Origin: an uncultured SAR86 cluster bacterium
GTDB taxonomy: Bacteria; Pseudomonadota; Gammaproteobacteria; Magnimaribacterales; AG-339-G14
Assembly: GCA_902624765.1 (NCBI GenBank)
Contig: CACNYO010000003.1
Span: 1-60,640, forward strand
Direction: 5' to 3'
Length of the DNA: 60,640 nucleotides
Shown here: positions 9,227 to 18,656 of the stretch, in pieces
Layout: each line of letters starts with the position of its first letter
Numbering within the stretch: the stretch's first letter is position 1
Program-made: the position numbers and the translations under genes
Notes under the pieces: generated by a model
What the model was told of the DNA's origin: nothing
The model's input: only the letters and a program-made list of their open reading frames with translations
Databases searched by the model: none

Positions 9227-10390
9227 TCAGAAAGTATATCTCTCTGCAAAAACTTTAGCCTGTTTTTTAGATAAGGCTTGTAAATGAAAGATATCGTCAA
9301 CAGTATCAAATTTTACATTTGTATCTATGTTATCTATCGCGTCAAAAGCATGACTAATCAATTGAAAGATATTTAAATAATTTATTTTTTCTTGCAAGAA
9401 AAGATCAACCGCGACTTCATTGAATGAATTAAGAATTAAAGGGAAGTTCCCTCCTAAAGATAAAGCTTTTTTTGCATAATCTAAAGTAGGAAATTTTTTA
9501 CGATCGGGCTCAAAAAAATTAAGTGAAAGATCAGAAAAAGATAATTTTTCTATTCCAGATTCAATTCTTTTAGGAAATCCTAGTCCATATGATATCGAGG
9601 CCTTCATGTCGGGAGCTGATAGATTGGAAATTATTGAGCCATCTTTAAACTCAACCATTGAATGAACGATATGCTGAGGATGAATCACTACGTCTATTTT
9701 ATTTGAATCTACCCCAAATAAAACCGATGCCTCTATGATCTCCAAAGATTTATTCATCAAAGTTGAAGAATCAATTGATATTTTTTCTCCCATTTTCCAA
9801 ATAGGATGGTCCAATGCTTCTTTGACAGTTATTTTTTCAAAAGATTCAATTTTTTTATCCCAAAATGGGCCTCCTGAACAACATAATATGATTTTATTTA
9901 CATCATCTTTAGAAGATCCTTGCAGGCATTGAAAAATAGCAGAATGCTCAGAGTCTAGAGGTATTATTTCTGATTGATATTTCTTAGCCTCATCCAATAA
10001 GAATTCGCCGCACATTACCAACGGTTCCTTATTAGCAATCAATACTCTTTTTCCAGTTTTTATAGCCTCATGAGTTGCCTCAAGACCAATTGCACCTGAA
10101 ATTCCAACAATAACGATGTCTGCATTGATATCTCTTATCATTTCACTTTGACCATCAGAACCTCTATAAATTTTGATATCTGAGTTCTCTTCTATATTGA
10201 ATCCTGAGGGGCCGCCCTCCTGTATGCAAATATTTTTAACTGAATATTTGTTCGCCTGTGCATGCAAAGCTTGAAAATTTTTATTTGCACTCAAGCCGAT
10301 ACACTTAAAATTATCCTTATGCAGATCCAGGACTTCTAATGTACTTTTCCCAATAGATCCAGTCGATCCTAGAACGAGCACTGTTTTCAT
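9227..10390 (-). CDS. dxr: 1-deoxy-D-xylulose 5-phosphate reductoisomerase
   Basis: Second step of the MEP isoprenoid pathway: DXP to MEP using NADPH and a divalent metal. The 387 residues open with the dinucleotide-binding LGSTGSIGKSTLEVL. LIANKEPLVMCGE, PLDSEHSAIFQCLQG (metal and substrate region), CCSGGPFWD and the catalytic-domain stretch WKMGEKISIDSSTLMNKSLE follow. The ATG overlaps the cdsA stop by 4 bp. Its product feeds UppS two genes upstream. The order uppS-cdsA-dxr is that of Pseudomonas; E. coli has dxr before uppS. Confidence 0.96.
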   Translation of the reverse strand: MKTVLVLGSTGSIGKSTLEVLDLHKDNFKCIGLSANKNFQALHAQANKYSVKNICIQEGGPSGFNIEENSDIKIYRGSDGQSEMIRDINADIVIVGISGAIGLEATHEAIKTGKRVLIANKEPLVMCGEFLLDEAKKYQSEIIPLDSEHSAIFQCLQGSSKDDVNKIILCCSGGPFWDKKIESFEKITVKEALDHPIWKMGEKISIDSSTLMNKSLEIIEASVLFGVDSNKIDVVIHPQHIVHSMVEFKDGSIISNLSAPDMKASISYGLGFPKRIESGIEKLSFSDLSLNFFEPDRKKFPTLDYAKKALSLGGNFPLILNSFNEVAVDLFLQEKINYLNIFQLISHAFDAIDNIDTNVKFDTVDDIFHLQALSKKQAKVFAERYTF

Positions 10391-11010
10391 TGAAGAGCCT
10401 CAAATAAGAAAAAAAATACTGGAATACATAAGAGGTGACTATCAATGCGATCTAAAAGCCCACCATGACCAGGTATAAGGTTCCCTGTATCTTTTAAATT
10501 AGCTTGTCTTTTGACAGAGCTTATTAAAAGGTCGCCAAAGACTGATGCTGCTGCGGAGATTAACATAATGAGAATGAGCAAGAAACTATCAAAAGTTTTC
10601 AATGAGCTTTGGAAGATCAGAATTACCAGTAGAGTATTAATCAAGACTGATGCAACTATTCCTCCGATAGTCCCCTCTAAAGTTTTATTGGGACTAATGC
10701 CAGGAAATATTTTATTTCTGCCAAATGCTTTACCTGCGAAGAATGCAAATGCATCAGTCGTAACTGAGATCAGAACAGCTATTAAGATTAAAAATCGTTC
10801 CAACTCATAAAAATATAAACATAAGATAGCTGTAACTAGAAAAATAAAAGACAAAAAAGATTGTAGAGATAAAACTCTTAACTTAAATAATTCATATAAT
10901 GCAATGACAAATATAGTGATCAGCCCAAAATTGAATAAGAAGTTAGGAGATAAAAGTATGTATGCAAGAAAAAGGAATCCTAAACCTATGCCCGATATCC
11001 ATCTAATCAT
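10387..11010 (-). CDS. cdsA: phosphatidate cytidylyltransferase (short form)
   Basis: Makes CDP-diacylglycerol from phosphatidic acid and CTP, the precursor of phosphatidylethanolamine, phosphatidylglycerol and cardiolipin. Strongly hydrophobic, with about six membrane segments. The family signature is intact near the C-terminus: SSVKRQANLKD followed by GHGGLLDRIDS. TDAFAFFAGKAFGRNK and SPNKTLEGTIGG are also conserved. At 207 residues it is much shorter than E. coli CdsA (285), apparently lacking N-terminal membrane segments. No upstream in-frame extension is possible because uppS ends 2 bp before the ATG. Confidence 0.92.
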   Translation of the reverse strand: MIRWISGIGLGFLFLAYILLSPNFLFNFGLITIFVIALYELFKLRVLSLQSFLSFIFLVTAILCLYFYELERFLILIAVLISVTTDAFAFFAGKAFGRNKIFPGISPNKTLEGTIGGIVASVLINTLLVILIFQSSLKTFDSFLLILIMLISAAASVFGDLLISSVKRQANLKDTGNLIPGHGGLLDRIDSHLLCIPVFFFLFEALQ

Positions 11011-11012
11011 TT

Positions 11013-11717
11013 TTATTCCTTTCCATATCTTCTATCTCTTGTAGAAAATTTTTTTAATGCTGATTTAAAATTAGATATTTTAAAATCAGGCCATAGTAAT
11101 TTCGAAAAATAAAGTTCAGAGTATGATATCTGCCAAAGAAAAAAATTACTTATTCGAACTTCGTTTCCAGTTCTTATCAACAAATCTGGATCAGGAAAAT
11201 TAGAAGTTGATAAGAGATTAGAAAAGTCATCTTCATTTATTTTATGAACATTTATTTTATGTTCTTTCAATCTTTTTATAGCACTCAGAATATCCCATCT
11301 TCCTCCATAACTTATGGCCACATTAAGATTAAGGTTTGGTTTCTTGGCTTGAGTATCCTTCATGGCAGAATTAATTTGGGATACAAGAGATTTAGAGAAA
11401 CGAGGGATGTCACCAATAAAATTTAGCTGAACCTTGTTTTCAATTAATTCTGGAACTTCTTTAATGATTGATTGAAGAAAGAGTTTCATTAAATCTGAAA
11501 CGTCTGAAGCAGATCTTTTCCAATTTTCTGTGCTAAAAGCAAATACAGATAAATGGGTTATTTCAGATTTTGCAGAATATTTAACAATATCTCTTAATCG
11601 ATTTACTCCCTGCTTATGACCTTCAATTGTCTTCAGATTCCGTTGCCTTGCCCATCGTGAGTTTCCATCCATTATTATGGCCACATGACCAATCTTATTG
11701 GATGAATTGCTCGTCAT
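11013..11717 (-). CDS. uppS: (2E,6E)-farnesyl-diphosphate-specific undecaprenyl diphosphate synthase
   Basis: Cis-prenyltransferase that builds the C55 carrier for peptidoglycan and surface polysaccharides. The 234 residues contain the substrate Asp in AIIMDGNSRWARQRN, the GHKQGVNRL stretch, STENWKRS, LNVAISYGGRWDIL, and the C-terminal PDLLIRTGNEVRISNFFLWQ and SELYFSKLLWPDF. The ATG lies 5 bp after the frr stop. It acts at the cytosolic face of the inner membrane. Confidence 0.95.
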   Translation of the reverse strand: MTSNSSNKIGHVAIIMDGNSRWARQRNLKTIEGHKQGVNRLRDIVKYSAKSEITHLSVFAFSTENWKRSASDVSDLMKLFLQSIIKEVPELIENKVQLNFIGDIPRFSKSLVSQINSAMKDTQAKKPNLNLNVAISYGGRWDILSAIKRLKEHKINVHKINEDDFSNLLSTSNFPDPDLLIRTGNEVRISNFFLWQISYSELYFSKLLWPDFKISNFKSALKKFSTRDRRYGKE

Positions 11718-11722
11718 AGAAA

Positions 11723-12280
11723 CTAAATTTCAAGTAAGTCTTTCTCTTTTAATTCAAGTAATTGCTCAACCTTGGAAATAAAATCGTCAGTTAGATTCTG
11801 AATAATTTCTTGACCCCGCCTTTCATCATCTTCACTAATTTCTTTTTCTTTAAGATATTCTTTGAGCAGCCCGTTGGCGTCTCTTCTCTGATTCCTTAAA
11901 GCGATTTTTGAATTTTCTGCTTCCGATTTTGCTATCTTGATAAGATCCCTTCTGGTTTCTTCAGTTAAATCGGGAAGAATGACTCTAATGACATCACCTG
12001 AAGTAGCTGGATTGATACCTAAGTCAGATGACTGAATTGCTTTCTCTATGTCAGGTACTAAGTTTTTTTCCCAAGGAGAAATCAACAATGTTTTTGCATC
12101 TTGAACAGAAATGTTACTTACTTGAGAAAGTGGCGTCATATTCCCATAATAATCAATTTGTATGGCGTCTAGCAGAGAAGGATTAGCCCTGCCCGTTCTT
12201 ATTTTTTGTAATGAACTTTCAAGAGATGAAATGCTTTTTTCCATTCTCTCTAGAGTCTCTTGTTTTATTTCTTCTAACAT
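11723..12280 (-). CDS. frr: ribosome recycling factor
   Basis: Splits post-termination ribosomes together with EF-G (fusA at 45254). The 185 residues match the family length exactly. The three-helix-bundle signature includes LQKIRTGRANPSLLDAI and YYGNMTPLSQVSNISV (domain II beta-barrel), then PDLTEETRRDLIKIAK and NQRRDANGLLKEYLKE. It follows pyrH with a 1-bp gap, in the standard rpsB-tsf-pyrH-frr order. Confidence 0.96.
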   Translation of the reverse strand: MLEEIKQETLERMEKSISSLESSLQKIRTGRANPSLLDAIQIDYYGNMTPLSQVSNISVQDAKTLLISPWEKNLVPDIEKAIQSSDLGINPATSGDVIRVILPDLTEETRRDLIKIAKSEAENSKIALRNQRRDANGLLKEYLKEKEISEDDERRGQEIIQNLTDDFISKVEQLLELKEKDLLEI

Positions 12281-12281
12281 A

Positions 12282-12992
12282 TTAATTTTTAAGTAATGTA
12301 CCTATTTCTTCCCCAGATATTGCTTTTTCAAATCCGTCCTTTTCATCAGCATTGAATACTCTAACTTGTAAATTATTATCTCTGCAAAAGCAAAGGGCAG
12401 TTTGATCCATTACTTGAAGGTTTTGATTAATTGCATCATCAAAAGTTAAGTTTTCAAATTTTTTGGCCTTTGGATTCTCTTTTGGATCCGTATCATAAAC
12501 TCCATTTACGTTGGTTGCTTTTAACATAAAATCTACTTCCAGTTCATTTGCTCTTATGCTTGCAGTTGAATCCGTGGTGAAAAGGGGATTTCCTATTCCC
12601 CCAACTAAGAGGACAACTTTTTGGTTCATGAGAGCATTTAAAGCATCTTCGGTATTATAAGCTTGAACAAAGTTTCCAATAGCAAATGAAGAGAAAAGTT
12701 TATTCGAATGGCCTTTTTCTCTAAGGAAGTTTGATAAAGCTATCCCATTCATAATAGTAGATAACATTCCTATGTAGTCTGCAGACACTCTATCGATTTT
12801 TATGTCTTTGAGATCTCTTCCTCGAAAGATATTTCCTCCTCCTAAAACTATCCCTAGTTGAATTTTTTTTTGTTTAGTAAAGTCTATAGCTGAAGATATT
12901 CTTTCAAAAGTTTTTTCATCAAAACCTTTTTCCTTTTTCCCAGCAAACCACTCTCCACTGAGCTTTAGAAGAACGCGTTTTGCTGATGCCAT
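12282..12992 (-). CDS. pyrH: uridylate kinase
   Basis: Phosphorylates UMP to UDP; a hexameric amino-acid-kinase-fold enzyme unrelated to other NMP kinases. The 236 residues include RVLLKLSGEWFAG at the N-terminus, GIVLGGGNIFRGRDL, ADYIGMLSTIMNGIAL, GGIGNPLFTTDSTASIRA and the ATP-site region KATNVNGVYDTDPKENP. The ATG directly abuts the tsf stop with no gap, suggesting coupling to translation-factor expression. Confidence 0.96.
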   Translation of the reverse strand: MASAKRVLLKLSGEWFAGKKEKGFDEKTFERISSAIDFTKQKKIQLGIVLGGGNIFRGRDLKDIKIDRVSADYIGMLSTIMNGIALSNFLREKGHSNKLFSSFAIGNFVQAYNTEDALNALMNQKVVLLVGGIGNPLFTTDSTASIRANELEVDFMLKATNVNGVYDTDPKENPKAKKFENLTFDDAINQNLQVMDQTALCFCRDNNLQVRVFNADEKDGFEKAISGEEIGTLLKN

Positions 12993-13835
12993 TTAAGAAT
13001 TTTGGAGTTGTGCTTGGACTTCGGAGGCAAAGTCCTTTTGCTCTACTTCTATTCCCTCGCCTACTTCTATACGTGTAAATTCAACAATAGAGTTCTTATG
13101 ATCATTAAGAATATTTTCAATTGAAATTGAAGGATCTTTAACAAAAGGCTGTTTAAGAAGACTTATTTCAGATAGAAATTTATTTAATCTACCCTCGATC
13201 ATTTTCTCGATAATTTCTTCTGGCTTATTTGTATCTTCAACCTGAGCCTTTAAAATTTGTTTTTCTTTCTCGATTGTTTCAGAGTCTACGTCTTCTGGAG
13301 ATAGAAACTTAGGATTGGATGCTGTGACGTGCATGGCAATATCCTTTCCTAATTCTTCATTGTCATCCTTAAGAGAAACTAGAGCACCGACCTTTCCATT
13401 GCTATGGATGTATGAATACAAATTATCTCCTCCAATAGATTCCTTTTTTCTAATGATTACATTTTCTCCAACCTTTTGAACAAGCCTTTGTCTTTCTGAT
13501 TCAAGGTCATCAGATATTTCTTCGATAGACTTTGAATCATTCTCTAAACAGTAATTTAAAACTTCCTGGCAAAAGGTTTTAAAGTTTTCATCTTTAGCAA
13601 CGAAATCAGTCTCGCAGTTAACTTCAATCATAAGATTGTTGGCTGTTAGCAATAATCCTTCAACAGCTGTTCTGGAAGCTTTTTTCTCTGCTTTTAAGTT
13701 GCTATTTATTTTTAGATATTCCACCGCCTCATCAAGGTTTCCACCTGTTTCCTTGAGGGCGGCCTTACATTCCATAATTCCTAGACCAGTTTTATCTCTC
13801 AGAGTTTTTACATCTGTAGCTTTGATTTCAGTCAT
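12993..13835 (-). CDS. tsf: elongation factor Ts
   Basis: Guanine-nucleotide exchange factor for EF-Tu (tuf at the right edge). The 280 residues begin with the UBA-like domain (DVKTLRDKTGLGIMECKAAL) and continue with the first core subdomain motif VEVNCETDFVAKDENF-type sequence (here IEVNCETDFVAKDENF near residue 75) and the dimerisation core. ATG overlaps the rpsB stop by 4 bp (ATGA). As in E. coli, it should share the rpsB promoter and S2 feedback. Confidence 0.96.
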   Translation of the reverse strand: MTEIKATDVKTLRDKTGLGIMECKAALKETGGNLDEAVEYLKINSNLKAEKKASRTAVEGLLLTANNLMIEVNCETDFVAKDENFKTFCQEVLNYCLENDSKSIEEISDDLESERQRLVQKVGENVIIRKKESIGGDNLYSYIHSNGKVGALVSLKDDNEELGKDIAMHVTASNPKFLSPEDVDSETIEKEKQILKAQVEDTNKPEEIIEKMIEGRLNKFLSEISLLKQPFVKDPSISIENILNDHKNSIVEFTRIEVGEGIEVEQKDFASEVQAQLQNS

Positions 13836-14710
13836 TCTTTTACCTCATTAGATTCTTCCTTTTCGATTTCAGAGTCATTTTCCTCTGAAATATTCTCAGC
13901 TGGAGATTCTTCCTTTACTTCCTTTTTTTCCTTTGGTTCTTCTGAAGTTTTGGAATCTGATTTTTCTTTTTTATCAAGGTCGGATTTCTTTACAATCACT
14001 GGCCCATCACCATCGCCTCTTATACCCGTAGCTTTCTCAGCACCTTCGAGACATGCATTTGAAACTAATCTAGCAAGTAAAGAAATTGATCTTATGGCAT
14101 CATCATTTCCTGGAATAATATAGTCTACTGAATCAGGGTCGGAGTTTGTATCTACAAGACCAACAATAGGAATTCCCATTTTCTTGGCCTCTGCAACAGC
14201 AATTTTCTCATTCTCCACATCAACTATGAATAAAGCTTCTGGAAGTCCTCCCATGTTTTTTATTCCTCCAATGGATCTTTCTAGTTTATCCATTTCCTTT
14301 TTGAGCTTTAAAACTTCTTTTTTTGTATATTGATTAAACTTACCCTCTTCTTCCTGAGAAACTAAAAATTCATATCTTCTTATTGAAGCTCTTATTGTTT
14401 TATAATTCGTCAGCATTCCTCCCAGCCATCTATGGTTTACATAAGGCATACCGCACCTCTCTGCTTCTTGCCTAATTACCTCTCTTGCTGACCTCTTGGT
14501 TCCAACAAATAAAATTCTATTGTTCGAGGATGCAATTTTTTTGCAAAAGTCTAGGGATGGTTCCAAACAATCTAAAGTCTTTTGTAAGTCGATTATGTGT
14601 ACCTTATTCCTGGAGCCAAAAATAAATTTCTCCATCTTAGGATTCCAAAATCTAGTTTGATGTCCAAAATGGACACCTGCTTTAAGCATCTGTTCTATGG
14701 ATATTTCCAT
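13832..14710 (-). CDS. rpsB: 30S ribosomal protein S2 with a charged C-terminal tail
   Basis: Small-subunit protein bound last at the platform near S1. Core motifs are intact: AGVHFGHQTRFWNPKM, IHIIDLQKT-like VHIIDLQKT, FVGTKRSAREVI, WLGGMLTNYKTI and the PIVGLVDTNSDP loop. The family core ends near residue 235. About 55 extra residues follow, made almost only of Lys, Glu, Ser and Asp (for example KKEKSDSKTSEEPKEKKEV), giving 292 residues against 241 in E. coli. The tail is probably disordered. First gene of the operon; its own promoter lies at 14841-14849. Confidence 0.95.
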   Translation of the reverse strand: MEISIEQMLKAGVHFGHQTRFWNPKMEKFIFGSRNKVHIIDLQKTLDCLEPSLDFCKKIASSNNRILFVGTKRSAREVIRQEAERCGMPYVNHRWLGGMLTNYKTIRASIRRYEFLVSQEEEGKFNQYTKKEVLKLKKEMDKLERSIGGIKNMGGLPEALFIVDVENEKIAVAEAKKMGIPIVGLVDTNSDPDSVDYIIPGNDDAIRSISLLARLVSNACLEGAEKATGIRGDGDGPVIVKKSDLDKKEKSDSKTSEEPKEKKEVKEESPAENISEENDSEIEKEESNEVKE

Positions 14711-14869
14711 ATTTAGCTCCTTTTGTTATAGGCATGACGCCGGGTTATTCTTCCCTGGATCAAATAATTAACTGCTTCGAAGCAAAGCAGCACCCAAATA
14801 TTTGATTTATCCAAGTGTATTTTTAAGCTTTCGCGTGAGTTTTATATCACATCTCAATATAAAGGAAAA
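14711..14869 (-). promoter_or_regulatory. rpsB promoter and leader
   Basis: A 159-bp region between the dapB stop and rpsB. On the minus strand the hexamer TATAAA (14841-14846) is preceded by TG one base away (14848-14849), an extended -10, followed by a GC-containing discriminator ACTCACGCG. The -35 is weak (TTTTCC at 17 bp). Downstream, CTGCTT and AAGCAG (14785-14790 and 14772-14777) form a 6-bp hairpin in the leader, then AAAAGGAGCTAAAT-ATG gives a strong Shine-Dalgarno. In E. coli S2 represses rpsB-tsf through its leader; the same role here is inference. Confidence 0.55.
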
Positions 14870-15589
14870 CTAATTATTCAATGCATCGTCTACTGAATAG
14901 ACTCCAGGAGTTTTACAATGAATCCATTCAATTAATCTTAGTGCCCCAAAAGCAAATGCATTTCTATCAAAAGCTTTATGTTCGATTGATAAAATCTCAT
15001 TTTCTAAATAAAAATTAATCTTATGTGTTCCAATAGAGGACTCATCTCGATTTGAAATAATTTCAATATCTTTAATTTTGAGTATGTCTTTCAACTGCTC
15101 TTTTAACATTAATGCGGTACCTGAAGGAGTATCAATTTTTTTATTATGATGAGTTTCTTCAATATTTATTTTTTTTAAAGATAGTTTTTTTTCAGAAACA
15201 TAAGTCAATAAATTAACTAAGAAAGCTATCCCAAAACTTAAATTTGGTGCCTCTAAGATAGGAATAGTAAGACTTTCTTTATTAATAATTTCACGAAAAT
15301 CTCCTTTTCCGGTTGAAGCAATAATTAGGCTTGCATTAATTTCCTCACATTTTTCTATGATTTTTGCTAAATCTAAAGAAGTTGAACAATCAATAATAGC
15401 ATCGGCCTCTTTAAGCTCATTTAAGTCTGAAATGATTTTGATTCCTTGCAAGCTAGGACTTGAATTTGGAGAATCAATTTTTCCACTGACTAAGCCTCCA
15501 ATTAAGCTGATGCTAGATGATTTTCTTACCTCATCAACTATACTTGAACCTAGACGTCCTGAAATTCCGCATATGAATAACTTAATCAT
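14870..15589 (-). CDS. dapB: 4-hydroxy-tetrahydrodipicolinate reductase
   Basis: NAD(P)H-dependent step of the diaminopimelate/lysine pathway, needed for peptidoglycan. The 239 residues begin with the nucleotide-binding [13 protein letters not shown]. The catalytic region [19 protein letters not shown] contains the paired His and the Lys of the active site; IASTGKGD and [16 protein letters not shown] are the other family landmarks. The ATG overlaps the dnaJ stop by 4 bp. The dnaJ-dapB linkage is the Pseudomonas arrangement, but the carA gene that normally follows there is absent and rpsB follows instead. Confidence 0.95.
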   Translation of the reverse strand: MIKLFICGISGRLGSSIVDEVRKSSSISLIGGLVSGKIDSPNSSPSLQGIKIISDLNELKEADAIIDCSTSLDLAKIIEKCEEINASLIIASTGKGDFREIINKESLTIPILEAPNLSFGIAFLVNLLTYVSEKKLSLKKINIEETHHNKKIDTPSGTALMLKEQLKDILKIKDIEIISNRDESSIGTHKINFYLENEILSIEHKAFDRNAFAFGALRLIEWIHCKTPGVYSVDDALNN

Positions 15590-16665
15590 TGTCCTCTCAT
15601 GAAGTCCCTAGCATTCTCAAACCAAGACTTTTCTTTAGGTGAATTTTTACCCTTATCGAATGATTCTTTTAACTGTTCAAGAAGTTTTCTTTGCTGAGAA
15701 GATATATTAATTGGAGTTTCAATCTGTACTCTAACTAAAATATCTCCTTTAGATGCTCCATTAATAGGCCTGATGCCCTTACCTTTTAGTCTCATCAATT
15801 TATGACTTTGTGTACCAGAAGGGATTTTTAGCTTAACTTTTCCTTCTAAAGTTGGTACTTCAACGTACCCTCCAAGAACCGCATCGATGTAATTGATTGG
15901 TATCTCGCAATAAAGGTGTCTTCCATCTCTTTGAAATATTTTATGTTCCTGAATTTCGACAGTGATAAAGAGATCTCCATTAGGATTATTCCCATAACCA
16001 GGTTCGCCCTCTCCGGACAGTCTTATTCTGTCACCCGAATCAATTCCTGCCGGAATTTTCACTGACAAAGTTTTATCTTTTTTGATATATCCCTGACCAT
16101 GACAAAGATTGCAGTTAGGATCATGAATCTCACCTTCTCCTCTACATTGGGGACAAGTTTGCTGCATCGAAAAAAAACCTTGTTGCATCCTGACTACTCC
16201 TGCCCCAGAACAATAAGAACAAGCAGAAAATTTACCCGAACATCTTTGCTTAGATGGAATTTGAAGATTGACTTCGGTTCCCCTTACAGCTTCCTCTAAT
16301 GTAATGCTTAAATTATATGCTAGATCTGCACCGCTCGATCTTGACCTACCCCTAGAAGATCCGCCAAAGATATCCGAAAAAATATCTCCAAAGATATCGC
16401 TAAATGCATCTGCGGCACCTTGCGCACTTGAATATTGTGAATTTACTCCTTGATGACCGAAATTATCGTAAGCTTGTCTTTTTTGATCATCTGAAAGAAT
16501 TTCATAGGCTTCTGATAATTCCTTAAATTTATCCGCGGCCTCTTTATCATCTGGATTTCTATCCGGATGATATTTCATAGCTAATTTTCTATAAGATTTT
16601 TTTAGTTCATCTTTTGAAGAAGACCTTGAGACCCCTAAAACGTCATAGTAGTCTCGTTTACTCAT
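15586..16665 (-). CDS. dnaJ: chaperone DnaJ with an incomplete zinc-finger region
   Basis: Hsp40 co-chaperone that delivers substrates to DnaK and stimulates its ATPase. J domain (residues 1-70) with [10 protein letters not shown] including HPD. A Gly/Phe-rich linker follows with repeated DIFGDIF. The cysteine-rich domain has motif 2 (CSYCSGAG), motif 3 (CPQCRGEG) and motif 4 (CNLCHGQG), but motif 1 is reduced to QRCSGKFSA, with one cysteine and about ten residues missing. So the zinc site normally built from motifs 1 and 4 has three cysteines. C-terminal substrate-binding domains look normal. Length is 359, against 376 in E. coli. Confidence 0.94.
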   Translation of the reverse strand: MSKRDYYDVLGVSRSSSKDELKKSYRKLAMKYHPDRNPDDKEAADKFKELSEAYEILSDDQKRQAYDNFGHQGVNSQYSSAQGAADAFSDIFGDIFSDIFGGSSRGRSRSSGADLAYNLSITLEEAVRGTEVNLQIPSKQRCSGKFSACSYCSGAGVVRMQQGFFSMQQTCPQCRGEGEIHDPNCNLCHGQGYIKKDKTLSVKIPAGIDSGDRIRLSGEGEPGYGNNPNGDLFITVEIQEHKIFQRDGRHLYCEIPINYIDAVLGGYVEVPTLEGKVKLKIPSGTQSHKLMRLKGKGIRPINGASKGDILVRVQIETPINISSQQRKLLEQLKESFDKGKNSPKEKSWFENARDFMRGQ

Positions 16666-16681
16666 GGAAACTAGTGAAAAT

Positions 16682-18604
16682 CTATCTAGATTCTTCTTTT
16701 ACTTCTTCAAAATCAGCATCAACAACATTCTCTTCATTTGATCCTTGGTCATTATTATCTGCACCTTGATCAGCTCCTTGTGATTCTTGTTGTTGTTCGG
16801 CATAAAGTCTTTGTGCCATTGCTGAAGAAGCATCCGTTAGAGCTTTAGTTTTCTCTTCTATAATATCTTTATCATCTCCTTTAAGGGCTTCCTCTAATTC
16901 TGAAATAGCAGCTTCTATGGCAGACTTTTCTTCATCTGATACTTTATCTTTAGATTCCTCTATAGTTTTTTTACATCCGTGAATAAGAGTATCTGCTGTG
17001 TTTCTTGCATTAACCAATTCCTCAAATTTCTTATCGATATCTGCATTTGCCTCAGCATCGGTGACCATTTTTTCTATCTCATCTTCAGATAATCCGCCAG
17101 ATGCCTGGATAGTAATCTTTTGTTCTTTGCCTGTTGCTTTGTCTTTTGCCGAAACGTTTAAAATTCCATTGGCGTCGATATCAAAAGCTACTTCAATCTG
17201 AGGCATGCCTCTGGGGGCAGGCGCTATACCATCCAGGTTAAAAAGACCCAATTGCTTGTTATCTGCAGCTTGTTTTCTTTCGCCTTGAACTACATTGACA
17301 GTCACAGCTGTTTGATTATCTTCTGCTGTAGAGAAAATTTGAGATTTATTAGTGGGGATAGTCGTGTTTTTGTCAATCAAAGGAGTAGCAACGCCACCTA
17401 AAGTTTCAATCCCAAGAGTTAATGGGGTTACATCTAGTAAAAGGATGTCAGTAACATCTCCTGCTAAAACTGCACCTTGGACTGCTGCACCCATGGCAAC
17501 TGCTTCGTCAGGATTTATGTCTTGTCTTGGTTCTTTTCCGAAAAATTCCTTAACTTTTTCTTGAACGAGAGGCATTCTTGTTTGTCCGCCCACTAAGATA
17601 ACATCAGATATATCAGATGGAGACAAACCAGCATCCTTCATAGCTATCTCAACAGGTTTAATACTTCTTTCTATCAATTCTGATACTAAGGATTCAAATT
17701 TAGCTCTTGTGATTTTGTAGAGCAAATGTTTTGGTCCTGAAGAGTCAGCAGTCACGTAAGGAAGATTAATTTCAGTTTGTTGATTAGATGATAATTCTAT
17801 CTTAGCTTTTTCAGCGGCTTCTTTAAGTCTCTGCAGAGCAGCTGGATCAGCTTTCAAATCCACGCCCTGATCTTTCTTAAATTCGTCTACTAAGAAATCT
17901 ATAATTGCGATGTCGAAATCCTCACCTCCAAGGAAAGTATCCCCATTTGTCGAAAGTACCTCAAATTGCTTTTCTCCTTCAACTTCAGCTAGTTCAATGA
18001 TAGAGATATCAAATGTTCCACCACCTAAATCGTAGACAGCTATTTTCTGATCAGAAGTTTTCTTATCCAAACCAAAAGCAAGTGCTGCCGCAGTAGGCTC
18101 GTTTATAATTCTTTTAACCTCCAAACCAGCTATCTTTCCAGCATCTTTGGTTGCCTGACGTTGAGAATCATTAAAATAAGCTGGAACAGTTATTACTGCT
18201 TCTTTAACTTCTTGCCCAAGGTATTCTTCCGCTCTCTTTTTTAAAGTTCTAAGAATTTCCGCAGAAACTTGTTGAGGTGCTAAACCTTTTCCATCAGCTT
18301 CGACCCATGCATCCCCGTTGTCAGCCTTAATGATTTTGAATGGCACCATATCTTTGTCTTTTTTAACAACATCATCATCAAATCTTCTACCAATGAGCCT
18401 TTTAATTGCATAAAGAGTATTTTCAGGATTAGTTACAGATTGCCTTTTAGCACTCATACCAACAAGAATCTCATCTGTGTAAGCCACAACAGATGGAGTT
18501 GTCCTTGAACCTTCTGAATTTTCAATAACTTTAGCCTGGTTACCTTCCATTACAGCAACGCAAGAATTTGTGGTTCCAAGGTCTATTCCTATAATTTTAG
18601 ACAT
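16682..18604 (-). CDS. dnaK: chaperone DnaK (Hsp70)
   Basis: ATP-driven Hsp70. The 640 residues contain the nucleotide-binding domain ([18 protein letters not shown] at the start, [30 protein letters not shown]), the linker [14 protein letters not shown] stretch (here [15 protein letters not shown] near residue 390), the substrate-binding beta-sandwich and helical lid. The C-terminus ends [15 protein letters not shown], close to the EEVD-like tail of bacterial DnaK. The start has a clear AAAGGAG Shine-Dalgarno. It sits between grpE (52 bp upstream) and dnaJ (16 bp downstream). Confidence 0.97.
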   Translation of the reverse strand: MSKIIGIDLGTTNSCVAVMEGNQAKVIENSEGSRTTPSVVAYTDEILVGMSAKRQSVTNPENTLYAIKRLIGRRFDDDVVKKDKDMVPFKIIKADNGDAWVEADGKGLAPQQVSAEILRTLKKRAEEYLGQEVKEAVITVPAYFNDSQRQATKDAGKIAGLEVKRIINEPTAAALAFGLDKKTSDQKIAVYDLGGGTFDISIIELAEVEGEKQFEVLSTNGDTFLGGEDFDIAIIDFLVDEFKKDQGVDLKADPAALQRLKEAAEKAKIELSSNQQTEINLPYVTADSSGPKHLLYKITRAKFESLVSELIERSIKPVEIAMKDAGLSPSDISDVILVGGQTRMPLVQEKVKEFFGKEPRQDINPDEAVAMGAAVQGAVLAGDVTDILLLDVTPLTLGIETLGGVATPLIDKNTTIPTNKSQIFSTAEDNQTAVTVNVVQGERKQAADNKQLGLFNLDGIAPAPRGMPQIEVAFDIDANGILNVSAKDKATGKEQKITIQASGGLSEDEIEKMVTDAEANADIDKKFEELVNARNTADTLIHGCKKTIEESKDKVSDEEKSAIEAAISELEEALKGDDKDIIEEKTKALTDASSAMAQRLYAEQQQESQGADQGADNNDQGSNEENVVDADFEEVKEESR

Positions 18605-18629
18605 AACTTTTATCTCCTTTTATCCATAC

Positions 18630-18656
18630 ATATGGCTTTTTTAGGAAAAAACAAGC
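18630..18656 (-). promoter_or_regulatory. possible heat-shock (sigma32-type) promoter for dnaK
   Basis: In the 52-bp grpE-dnaK gap the minus strand reads GCTTG, an A/T-rich spacer, then GCCATAT. This resembles the sigma32 consensus (CTTGAAA, 11-16 bp, CCCCATnT), with CTTG and CCATAT matched. The match is partial, and the intervening T6-CCT-A6 could also just be a small hairpin. No rpoH gene is visible in the window. Confidence 0.3.
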
